Positions 1 to 9,068 of a stretch of DNA of 64,000 nucleotides are shown piece after piece. Below the pieces are notes generated by a model. It did no database searches. It was not told the DNA's origin and worked only from the letters and a program-made list of their open reading frames with translations. Position 1 is the stretch's first letter. The number at the start of each line of letters is the position of its first letter. The DNA comes from Platanthera guangdongensis (lineage: Eukaryota; Streptophyta; Magnoliopsida; Asparagales; Orchidaceae). The stretch lies in the NCBI GenBank assembly GCA_039583875.1, contig CM077163.1:232368646-232432645 (forward strand). The letters run 5' to 3'. Made by a program: the position numbers and the translations under genes.

Positions 1-1623
1 ACGGTTTCGGCGTCGAATGGAGCACACGGTCTTGGACACGGGCGTGTCACAAGCCGTGTTCGGCCCAGGTTTTGGATTTTAAGTGCGAATCGTGACCGTT
101 CGTTTCCTTCCTTTGGGATCTAAGGGTACTGGCTTATCCTGGCAGGGTTTAACCCGGGAATAGGGTTTAGAAACCCTCACTCTATTTGATCTTTCTCTTT
201 CTAAAGTTCTAGAGAGAGGGGAGAGCAAGGAAGAAGGAGGAGAGATCCGGCCGCCGGTGGAGCTTCGGAGCCCCAAATCGCAAGACGAGTTCGGATCTAC
301 GGAGGCGAGGACGTTGCGGTGCTTTTCATCCGCATAGATCTTCATGGCGTCGAAAAGGAATGCTAGATAACGATTCTCATCTTGGACATGTGAAGTCCTC
401 TTTTCCCTTGCATAGGAAGCCCGCTCTCGCGAGTTTGCGGTGAGTGTGAGGTGTTCCTTCGGTTAGACATGAATAGTCCCCGTTGTTTTGCATGTCGAGT
501 CCGTATTCGAGAAACAGATATAGGCATGATGTGTGAAACCTACCCGGACAAGTTGGTCTGGATCGGTGATGTTGCATTGCATGAATGGCCGGAGAAGATT
601 CCGTGCAGTTGATTGTTTTTCGGGTTTTCTACACGGTAGATTGCAACAGGGAGCCTTGGGGACTAACTACAAGGTGCACCCAGAAAACTGGGCAGATGCG
701 TGATTCTGCCAACATGGTGGCCTGCGAGCCAACTTGTACATAATAGGGTTATGTAAAGTGTGTGATCGGATTAGGACTCGGGGAAGCGTAACCTGCGCAT
801 ATGGCTTAAATTGACGTTGCGGTGTGAGCAACGGGTTAGGCGGAACCGTACCCGCTCTGTGTCGTTCGGTTAGAGAGACCTAAAGTACGTGGTACTCGTC
901 GTTGGCATAGATGGAGGGTCTTAGGCAAAGGCCAGAAAGACCATAATGCTCACGGGAAATTGTCGTCCAAGGGGCGGTGGTGAGACCGCGGACTTTGACC
1001 GGGTTCACCGAGAATGTGTCATGAGAGCACGGGGTGTGTGGCCGTGCGAGCCTACGCCTGTGATGATGTGTAAATTCTCTATTATATGGCTATGCTAATA
1101 AAGTGTAGGGAAAGAGCATCACCGCCCCGAGTTTAGGGGCTAGATCGTTATAATTTGGTCAGCTTAGCTGACCGTTGCTTTTGTTTGTCACCGCTCGGTG
1201 GATTGTTGCTTGCAGGTGCTGCGAAGCCGAGTGGCAAATAGCGGGCTAAAATCCCTGTTGCTGAGCCGGCCCTCGAAGGCCTAATTTTGAGTGTTTTCTT
1301 TTATTCTCATGTATGACCGACCTGCGTGCCGAGATTTGAAAGACATTTATATTTGAGTAAACTTTTGTAAGGTCATAAGGCCAAGTACTTGTGAATTTAT
1401 ACGATCATTCCGATTGGGTTTATGTAGTGAGCATTCATGCTTTTGGCTGGGTTCTTATTTTGCAACTTTTAAATTGCTTCCACTAGAATGTACTCTGTGT
1501 AGGACGTTGGTTATTGGCATGATGGTTTTCATTGCGTAACCTTCCGGTCTGTCTGTGGTATATGGCGTCGGGCCCCGGCCGGACCTACTGCTATATGCTA
1601 TGTGACGGATAGGGGGTGTTACA
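1..1623 (+). repeat. 5' LTR of element A (truncated by window start)
   Basis: Collinear with 9608-11230 of the downstream LTR, with scattered substitutions (for example aagacgagttcgg versus aagccgagttcgg). It ends GGGGTGTTACA at 1623. No gene lies in it; the short open frames on its minus strand recur identically in the 3' LTR and are not genes. Confidence 0.93.
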
Positions 1624-1627
1624 ATTT

Positions 1628-1639
1628 GGTATCAGACTA
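1628..1639 (+). other. Primer-binding site of element A
   Basis: TGGTATCAGACT starts four bases after the LTR end. It matches the complement of the plant initiator-Met tRNA 3' end over the first ten bases (TGGTATCAGA), the usual primer for chromoviruses and copia elements. Confidence 0.8.
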
Positions 1640-2486
1640 CTGGTTTCGGTCAACTTAAATGAATTCGTGGACGAATTCTTTTAAGGGGTGGTGAGCACAT
1701 GTGTGTGCGTCATCGTTATAACATAAAAGAACCCACGAATGTCCACTTAGGAATGAAAATACACATGTTTGAGGAACTTGCGTGTTCCTATAATTGTGTT
1801 TTGCAATTTGGTTTGGTCGCTTAAAGGTGTTTTGTACAACTATAGGTGACCAGGAGTGGTGCAGGGCCGTTAGAACGTCCGGTTTCTGAGGCTAGTAGCG
1901 CACCGAATGATATGTCTGCAACACCTCCCTCGGCTGAAACCATACGATTGGTGGCTGAAGTGGTGTTTGCTATGATCAATGCGCAGCCTGCAAGGCAAAT
2001 GCAGCAGCCTGCTCCTGCGGTGGAGCAGGTACCGCTTCAAGCAGCGGAACCGAGAAGGGTGGAGCAAGTAGTGTTGGAGCCTTTGGTGCCTAGGAGAGCA
2101 ACTGAAAGACAACTCAAACATGTTATGGGATTCAATCCTCCGGTGTTCTCGGGGACGGGAACCTCATCCCAAGCTGAGGATTGGCTATCCCGAGTAAAGA
2201 GAGTACTGACAGCTACTGAAACGGAAGAGTGACATATGACCACCATAGCTACGTTCCTGTTGGACGGAGATGCAAGGCTGTGGTGGGAAGGTTTGAAGTT
2301 ACATCACTTGAGGGGAAGGAAACTTACGGACGTCTCGATGGAAGAATTTTCGAGAGTCTTCTTGGCAAGGTACCTTCCCTCGGCTCCGAGGATTGCATTG
2401 GAGAATGAATTCCAGAGGTTGACGCAAGGAGAGAGTAGCGTGGACGAGTATCTCCACGAATTTACACGGTTGGGTCGGTACGCTAG

Positions 2487-5041
2487 TGTTGAAACCAAAA
2501 ACTTGGTCTCTCATGCAGTTCGGGGTCCCTAGAAAGGGGTGACCTCACACCTACTATGCTCAGGAAAACGTCACAGGCCAAAGATCAAGAAGCTAGAAAC
2601 ATACCCTCGGCTCTAGCGCGGAGGTCCCACCTCACACCCGGAAGACCTTTGAGGTCTCCCCCTCCCTAGCCAATGCTTGAGCTAGGGTGTTTTGAAGGAT
2701 GAGGAGAGAGTGAAGAAGTGATGCTCTCCAAGGCACCCCTAAGGGCCTATTTATAGTTTTCTGGGAATGACTTGCAAATAACCAACCTCCACTGCTCTGA
2801 AATTACTGAAATGCCCCCAAATTGGTCTGCCAACAGCCAAATCTCGTTGTTCTAAAGAGCTAAATGCAGTCAACCAGGGGAAGCCCTTCGAGCCGGGCGA
2901 GCAGGCGGCTGGGGTGAGCTCGGCGGCCTGGGGCTGGGTGAGCTCGGCGGCCGGGGGCTGGGTGAGCTCGGCGGCCTGGGGGAGCTCGGCGGCCTGGGGT
3001 GAGCTCGGCGGCCTGGGGTGACCTCGGCGGCATGCGGTGACCTCGGCGGCCTGGGGTGACCTCGGCGGCCTGGGGCTGGCTGAGCTCGGCGGCCTGGGGT
3101 GAGCTCGGCAACCTGGGGTGAGCTCGGTGGCCTGGGCTGGCTGAGCTCGGCGGCCTGGGGCTGGGTGAGCTCGGCGGCCTGGGGGAGCTCGGCGGCCTGG
3201 GGCTGGGTGAGCTCGGCAGCCTGGGGGAGCTCGGCGGCCTGGGGTGAGCTCGGCGGCATGGGGTGAGCTCGGCGGCCTGGGGTGACCTCGGCGGCCTGAG
3301 GTGACCTCGGCGGCCTGGGGTGACCTCGGCGTCCTGGGGCTGGCTGAGCTCGGCGGCCTGGGGTGAGCTCGGCGACCTGTAGTGAGCTCGGCGGCCTGGG
3401 GCTGGCTGAGCTCGGCGGCCTGGGGGAGCTCGGCGGCCTGGGGCTGGGTGAGCTCGGCGGCCTGGGGGAGCTCGGCGGCCTGGGGTGAGCTCGGCGGCCT
3501 AGGGGAGCTCGGCGGCCTGGGGTGACCTCGGCGGCCTGGGGTGACCTCGGCGGCCTGGGGTGAGCTCGGCGGCCTGTGGTGACCTCGGCGGCATGCGGTG
3601 ACCTCGGCGGCCTGGGGTGACCTCGGCGGCCTGGGGCTGGCTGAGCTCGGCGGCCTGGGGTGAGCTCGGCGACCTGGGGTGAGCTCGGTGGCCTGGGGCT
3701 GGCTGAGCTGGCGGCCTGGGGGAGCTCGGCGGCCTGGGGGTGGGTGAGCTTGGCGGCCTGGGGGAGCTCGGCGGCCTGGGGTGAGCTCGGCGGCATGGGG
3801 TGAGCTCGGCGGCCTAGGGTGACCTCGACGGTCTGAGGTGACCTCGGCGGCCTGGGGCTGGCTGAGCTTGGCGGCCTGGGGTGACCTCGGCGACCTGGGG
3901 TGAGCTCGGCGACCTGGGGTGAGCTCGGCGGCCTGGGGCTGGCTGAGCTCGGCGGTCTGGGGGAGCTCGGCGACCTGGGGCTGGGTGAGCTCGGCGGCCT
4001 GGGGGAGCTCGGCGGCCTGGGGTGAGCTCGGCGGCCTAGGGGAGCTCGGTGGCCTGGGGTGAGCTCGGCGGCCTGGGGTGACCTCAGCGGCCAGGGATGA
4101 GCTCGGAGGCCTGGGGTGAGCTCGGCGGCCTGGGGTGACCTCGGCGGCCTGGGGTGACCTCGGCGGCCGGGGGGAGCTCGGCGGCCTGGGGTGAGCTCGG
4201 CGGCATAGGGTGAGCTCGGCGGCCTGGGGTGAGCTCGGCGGCCTGGGGTGACCTCGGCGGCCTGGGGTGACCTCGGCGGCCCGAGGCTGGCTGAGCTCGG
4301 CGCCCTGGGGTGAGCTCGGCGGCCTGGGGTGAGCTCGGCGGCCTGGGGCTGGCTGAGCTCGGCAGCCTGGGGGAGCTCGGCGGCCTGGGGCTGGGTGAGC
4401 TCGGCGGCCTGGGTGAGTTCGGCGGCCTGGGGTGACCTCGGCGGCCTGGGGTGACCTCGGCGGCCTGGGGTGAGCTCGGCGGCATGGGGTGAGCTCGGTG
4501 GCATGGGGTGAGCTCGGCGGCCTGGGGTGACCTCGGCAGCCTGCGGTGACCTCGGCGGCCTGGGGTGACCTCGGCGGCCTGGGGCTGGCTGAGCTCGGCG
4601 GCCTGGGGTGAGCTCGGCGACCTGGGGTGAGCTCGGTGGCCTGGGGCTAGCTGAGCTCGGCGGCCTGGGGGAGCTCGGCGGCCTGGGGATGGGTGAGCTC
4701 GGCGGCCTGGGGGAGCTCGGCGGTCTGGGGTGAGCTCGACGACATGGGGTGAGCTCGGCGGCCTGGGGTGAGCTCGGCGGCCTGGGGTGACCTCGGCGGC
4801 CTGGGGTGAGCTCGGCGGCCTAGGGTGACCTTGGCGGCCTGGGGTGACCTCAGCGGCCTGGGCCGAGACCCCTCAAAGGGGTCGGGGGGGAGACAAATAT
4901 CTCATTCCCCCTACTAGTATATTTCCAAGGTCAGCCAAAATTGGCCACCACGAGTGCAAAATCTCTCAAAAGCTTAAAAAAACATAAAGCTGGTCCTGCG
5001 CCTGCCGAGGGGACTCTACTCTGCGAATACGGGGTTGTACA
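2487..5041 (-). mobile_element. Solo LTR of the D family inside gag of element A
   Basis: Its plus-strand left end TGTTGAAACC and right end GGGGTTGTACA match both LTRs of element D (26901-27961 and 30753-31754), and flanking modules such as the segments beginning ggtgacctcacac and ccccctactagtatat are shared. It is flanked by gctag (2482-2486) and actag (5042-5046), a 5-bp target duplication with one change. No internal region or second LTR is present, so this is a solo LTR left by LTR-LTR recombination. As in element D, transcription would run on the minus strand; a TATAAATA core lies at 2748-2755 (minus). At 2555 bp it is 2.5 times longer than the D LTRs because of the internal tandem array. 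Confidence 0.9.
2870..4866. repeat. GC-rich 19-bp tandem array in the U3 of the solo LTR
   Basis: About 100 imperfect units of TGAGCTCGGCGGCCTGGGG (19 bp). Variants use TGACCTCGG in place of TGAGCTCGG and CATGGGG in place of CCTGGGG, and there are longer spacers containing GGGGCTGGGTGAG or GGGGCTGGCTGAG. Higher-order order is visible: blocks with the same series of variants recur along the array. Minus-strand open frames of up to 544 codons here (Ala-Glu-Leu-Pro-Gly-Arg-rich) only reflect the lack of stop codons in the repeat and are not reported as genes. Confidence 0.95.
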
Positions 5042-5548
5042 ACTAGCTCTACGTTCGCGGATGAGGAGCGTAAGACGAACCGATTCTATGAGGGTCTGAG
5101 GGATGACCTAAGGCTACTGCTCTCGGGGCCTATGACGCAGGGCTTCTTGACCCTGGTCAATACGGCCCGGTCATTGAAAAGGATCTAAGGAATGTGCAAG
5201 CGAAGAGAGACTCTGGAGCTAAGAAGACAGAGTTCAAGGTACCGACTACCTCAAAGTCTGGGTATCGTAATTTCCATAAGGCTAGGATTTCAGGTCCGGC
5301 CCCTTCTTCCGGTGCTTCAGGGGCAACTACGAGTCGAACCCTGGGCGCATGCTATACTTGTGGAAAGTCGGGACATTATGCCCGAGACTGTTGGAGCGGA
5401 CGTCCAAAGTCTGAGAGGAAGCCGGGAGCAACCTATGAGGAGAAGGGCAAGACGGTGGAGTCAACCACGTCCCACTATGCTCCGGCTCAACCTAGAATTT
5501 ATAATCTTGGCCAGCAGGAGGCCATCAAGCAAGCGGATGTGGTGACAG

Positions 5549-5625
5549 GTACGGTTTAAATTTATAACAAGTTAGTTTTAAATACTTGTTACCTTGCGCG
5601 TGTTACCTTACCACTGCTTGTATAG
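5549..5625 (+). other. Putative 77-nt intron between gag and pol of element A
   Basis: The segment begins CAG|GTACGG and ends TTGTATAG|GC, is AT-rich compared with its flanks, and has a pyrimidine-biased 3' part with possible branch sites (CTTAC-like at about 5605-5612). Removing it fuses the Gag frame (codon G at 5548 plus 5626-5627) to the protease frame, giving ...VVTG-FVLICDNPARALF-DTGAS. Uninterrupted Gag-Pol joins of this clade have a closely similar VVTGTx-L...ARVLFD layout (family knowledge). Unspliced RNA ends Gag at 5557. Seen: splice-site dinucleotides, phase and length. Inferred: that it is really spliced. Confidence 0.5.
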
Positions 5626-5903
5626 GCTTTGTTTTGATTTGTGATAATCCGGCGAGAGCACTCTTTGATACGGGAGCTTCGCACTCCTTTTTGTCCGAAG
5701 GATTTATATCGCACATCGGAGAACCTTCTTCGATGGCAAAGGACAAACTGGATGTGTTGTTGCCGAATGGGTGTTCGATGCACGCGGATAGAGTCTGTGG
5801 CGTAAAGATTCGTATTGAGAATCAGGAGTTCGATTTACAAGCTTCGTTACTACCGTTGGTGGAGTTCGACGTGATATTTGGTATGGACTGGCTCTCGGAG
5901 TAG
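5626..5903 (+). pseudogene. Aspartic protease domain, element A
   Basis: Cleaves the Gag-Pol polyprotein inside the particle. The active-site motif FDTGASHSFLS lies at about 5664-5696, followed by the hydrophobic LLPLVEFDVIFGMDWLS signature typical of gypsy proteases. The frame is shared with the RT downstream but ends at an in-frame TAG at 5901-5903 right after GMDWLSE, where the family continues into a linker. The upstream join to Gag is only in frame if the putative intron at 5549-5625 is removed. Confidence 0.85.
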
Positions 5904-5939
5904 CAAACATACACTGATTGCAATCGCAATGAGGTCAAG

Positions 5940-7735
5940 TTGGGAACAGGTCGTGAGACGACGTTTGCGGGCTTAAAAGAGTCGAGCAAGACTTTGATGT
6001 CTGCTCTTCAGGTGGTTAAGGCGGTTCGTGCTGGTGCAGAGCTGTTCTTCACGCTAGTGGAGACTTCGAAGCCTAAGCCTACTTTGGACAGCATCCTAGT
6101 GGTATCTGAATACCCTGATGTGTTCCCTGGCAATCTTCCTGGAGCCTCACCTCAGCGGGAGATAGATTTCACCATCGAGCTAGTGTCAGGTGCAAAACCT
6201 GTGTCACGCTCTCCGTATCGGCTAGCGCCTAAGGAGATGACGGAGCTGAAGGTTCAACTTCAAGAGTTGTTGGAGCAGGGTTACGTGCGTCCAAGTTCGT
6301 CGCCTTGGAGCGCACCAGTCCTTTTTGTTAAGAAGAAGGACGGACTCTTGAGACTTTGTATCGATTATCGAGAACTGAACAAGCTAACGGAGAAGAACAA
6401 GTACTCGATTCCGAGGATTGATGATCTGTTCGATCAGTTAGTTGGGTCAACGGTGTACTCGAAATTGGATCTTAAGTCCGGGTATTATCAGCTGAGGATA
6501 AGGAAAAGTGATATCCCCAAGACAGCTTTTAGTACGAGATACAGACATTATGAGTTTACGGTCATGCCGTTTGGGCTGACTAATGCGCCGTCAGTGTTCA
6601 TGGATCTGATGAACAGGACTTTCAGGGAGTACCTAGACTACTTTGTGATCGTCTTCATCGACGATATATTGGTGTACTCGCAGAGTGAGCAGGATCACTT
6701 TAAGCATCTGCATTTGGTGTTGGAGACGCTGAGGAGGAATCAACTGTACGCCAAGTTCTCCAAATGCGAGTTTTGGTTGTCCTCGGTAGCGGTCTTTGGT
6801 CACATAGTCAGTAGAGAGGGAATTGCGGTGGATCCGGCGAAGATTGTTGCTATACGAGAGTGGCATGTGCTGTCTACGATAGCGAAAGTCCGGAGTTTTC
6901 TGGGACTTGCCGGCTATTACAGGCGCTTCGTGGAGAACTTCTAGCGGATAGTGTTAACCCTCACGACTCTGACGAGGAAAGAGCAGAAGCTTGTTTGGAC
7001 GCCGGAATGCGCACGAGCTTTTGAGGAGTTGAAGAGTCGGTTGACCACGACGTCTGTGCTAAGTTCGCCGAGAGGGACCGAAGGCTTTGAAATTTACAGC
7101 GATGCTTCGGGCAGTCGATTGGGTTGTGTCCTACTGCAGCATGGAAGTGTGATATCGTATGGCTCGCGTCAGCTGAAGGTGCATGAGAGGAATTATTCGG
7201 TCCATGACTTGGAGTTAGCGGCCGTAATATTTGCCCTGAAGCTGTGGCGGCATTACTTATACGGGGTGAAGGTCGATATCTATACCGACCACAAGAGCCT
7301 GAAGTACTTGTTGGATCAGAAGGATCTGAACATGCAACAGCGGAGATGGATGGAGTTCCTGGGGGACTACACATTCAAGATTCATTATGTGTCTGGGAAA
7401 GACAATGCAGTTGCGGATGCGTTAAGTCGCGGGGCCCCAGCTCAAGCCAACTGGCTGTCGGTCCATGACGAGTGTTTGGTTCGGGAGTTGGAGGCGTTGG
7501 AGATCTCTTGCGTAGACAAACAGACTAATGCCGAAGCACTATTAAACTGGACAGAAGTTCAGTGTGATCTGACTGATTGGATTCGGCAGGCTCTGTATAT
7601 GGATGGCCACATGAAGCAAATCATGGTTGAGGCTTTGTATGGGTCAAATTCCCAATTTGAGGTTGTGGATGGATTGTTATGGAAGGACAGTCATTTGTGC
7701 GTCCCGAATGTGGGCAAAATTGCGGGTGGAATTGT
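5940..7735 (+). pseudogene. pol: Reverse transcriptase and RNase H, element A
   Basis: Copies the genomic RNA and removes the RNA strand. RT signatures in order: [19 protein letters not shown] (about 6325-6380), [14 protein letters not shown] (about 6460-6500), [12 protein letters not shown] (about 6565-6600) and the catalytic box [10 protein letters not shown] (about 6650-6680, with F/I in place of the usual F/D neighbour but both Asp present). An in-frame TAG at 6942-6944 splits RT from RNase H. RNase H shows YSDASGSRLG, HDLELAAV and YTDHKSLKYLL. The frame is then lost near 7725-7735 by a one-base shift into the integrase frame. Same frame as the protease at 5626-5903. Confidence 0.92.
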
Positions 7736-9006
7736 TGTACGGGGCTCATCATACCAAGTACTCGATTCACTCGGGGAGCATGAAGATGTACCGTGATATG
7801 AAGAAATTATTCTGGTGGTCAGGACTTAAGAAGGATGTGACACTGTACGTGGCGAAGTGTCAAACATGCGCCTTAGTGAAGGCGGAGTGTCAGAAGCCTG
7901 GAGGATTCTTGAAGTCCTTGCCTATTCCAGAGTGGAAGTTCGACGACATTACTATGGACTTTGTGCATGAGTTGTCAAGGTCGCAGAAGGGAAACGGCGC
8001 CATCTGGGTGATCGTAGATCGTTTGACGAAAGTGTCGCACTTCATTCCACATAAGAAGGATGATTCTGTGGAGAAATTGGCAAAATTATATGTGAATAAT
8101 ATTGTGCGGTTTCACGGTGTGCCACGCAACATCGTGAGTGACTGTGATGGGCGGTTCACGTCCAATGATTGGAGGTTGGTACAGCAGATGTTGGGAACAA
8201 AGTTGAGTTTCAGCATAACCTTTCATCCGCAGACGGATGGTCAGACCGAGAGGGTCAACAGGACGATGGAAGACATGTTTCGCATGTGCGTTCTGGATTT
8301 CGGGAAGCAGTGGGAAGATCACCTGTACTTGGTGGAATTTGCGTATAACAACAGCTACCATGCGAGCATTCAGATGGCGCCCTTCGAGGCCCTTTATGGT
8401 AGAAGATGTCGCACGCCGTTATCGTGGTTGGAAACGGGTGAGTCGAAGCTATACAAGCGGCAAGAAGTGGAAGATGCAACCTCGTTGGTACGAACCATTC
8501 GAGAGAGATTGTTAATCGCTCAGGACCGACAAGCTAAGTACTATAACGTCAAGCATAGGAACATGGAGTTTGCTGTTGGCGACTGAGTGTACTTGAAGAT
8601 TAAGCCGTTCAAGAGTGTCTCGCGGGTACGGCGCTTGAAGAAGCTAAGCCCGAGGTACCTTGGACCGTTTGAGGTTCTGGAGCGGATTGACGAAGCTGCG
8701 TATCGATTAAAGCTATCAGTGGAGCTATGTGGTCTACACGACGTATTCCACATATCGGTGTTGCGGAAGGCGGTGCAAGAGCCTTCGCAAGTGATTGCTG
8801 TCGATCAAGTGTCTGTCGATAATGGGTTGACGACGAAGGTCAAGCCCGTTCGCATTGAGGACTCGGAAGTCAAGCGATTGTGTAACAAGGAAATCCGGAT
8901 GGTCAAGGTCCGTTGGGACAACTGCGGTCGGGAGGAGCTTTTGTGGGAGCGAGAGCAGACCATGCTTGAGGAGTACCCAGAGTTATTCCACTCAGGTACC
9001 GTTTAA
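7725..9006 (+). pseudogene. Integrase with chromodomain-like tail, element A
   Basis: Inserts cDNA into the host genome. The zinc-binding region (HxxxH...CQTC) lies at about 7752-7870. The catalytic triad is visible as TMDFVHEL (about 7950), SDCDGRF (about 8138) and TERVNR (about 8245, Glu). An in-frame TGA at 8584-8586 replaces the Trp expected after AVGD in the GPY/F region (GDWVYLKI-type); the frame reopens at 8587 and runs through LSPRYLGPFEVLERI to the terminal VKVRWDNCGREELLWE, a chromodomain-like fold end typical of chromoviruses. The stop codon at 9004-9006 follows FHSGTV. Confidence 0.9.
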
Positions 9007-9054
9007 GTTTTGTTTATATCTTTCCTTTCTGAAATTTCAGGACGAAATTCTTTT

Positions 9055-9068
9055 AAGAGGGAGAGAGC
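9055..9068 (+). other. Polypurine tract of element A
   Basis: AAGAGGGAGAGAGC lies directly before the 3' LTR and would prime plus-strand synthesis. Confidence 0.85.

Larger units (their letters stand above)
1912..5559 (+). pseudogene. gag: Gag of element A, interrupted
   Basis: Capsid/nucleocapsid polyprotein of the retrotransposon. I place the start at the first in-frame ATG (1912, reading MSATPPSAET). Lesions in order: an in-frame TGA at 2230-2232 between two frame-compatible halves (1912-2229 and 2236-2486); the solo LTR insertion at 2487-5041 inside codon 2485; and a one-base loss near 5176 that moves the frame into the nucleocapsid part. Rejoining across the insertion gives the conserved gag core (RFYEGLRDDLRLLLSG). 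The zinc knuckle CYTCGKSGHYARDC lies at 5350-5391. Unspliced, the frame stops at 5557-5559 after VVTGTV; a possible intron starting at 5549 would instead join it to the protease frame (separate entry). Confidence 0.88.

Noticed and set aside
2870..4504. 544-codon minus-strand open frame in the 19-bp array
   Set aside because: Every unit lacks stops on that strand, so length is compositional; no domain, and the array is an LTR repeat.
2870..4866. CRISPR-like array
   Set aside because: No unique spacers between repeats; it is head-to-tail tandem DNA in a plant retrotransposon LTR.
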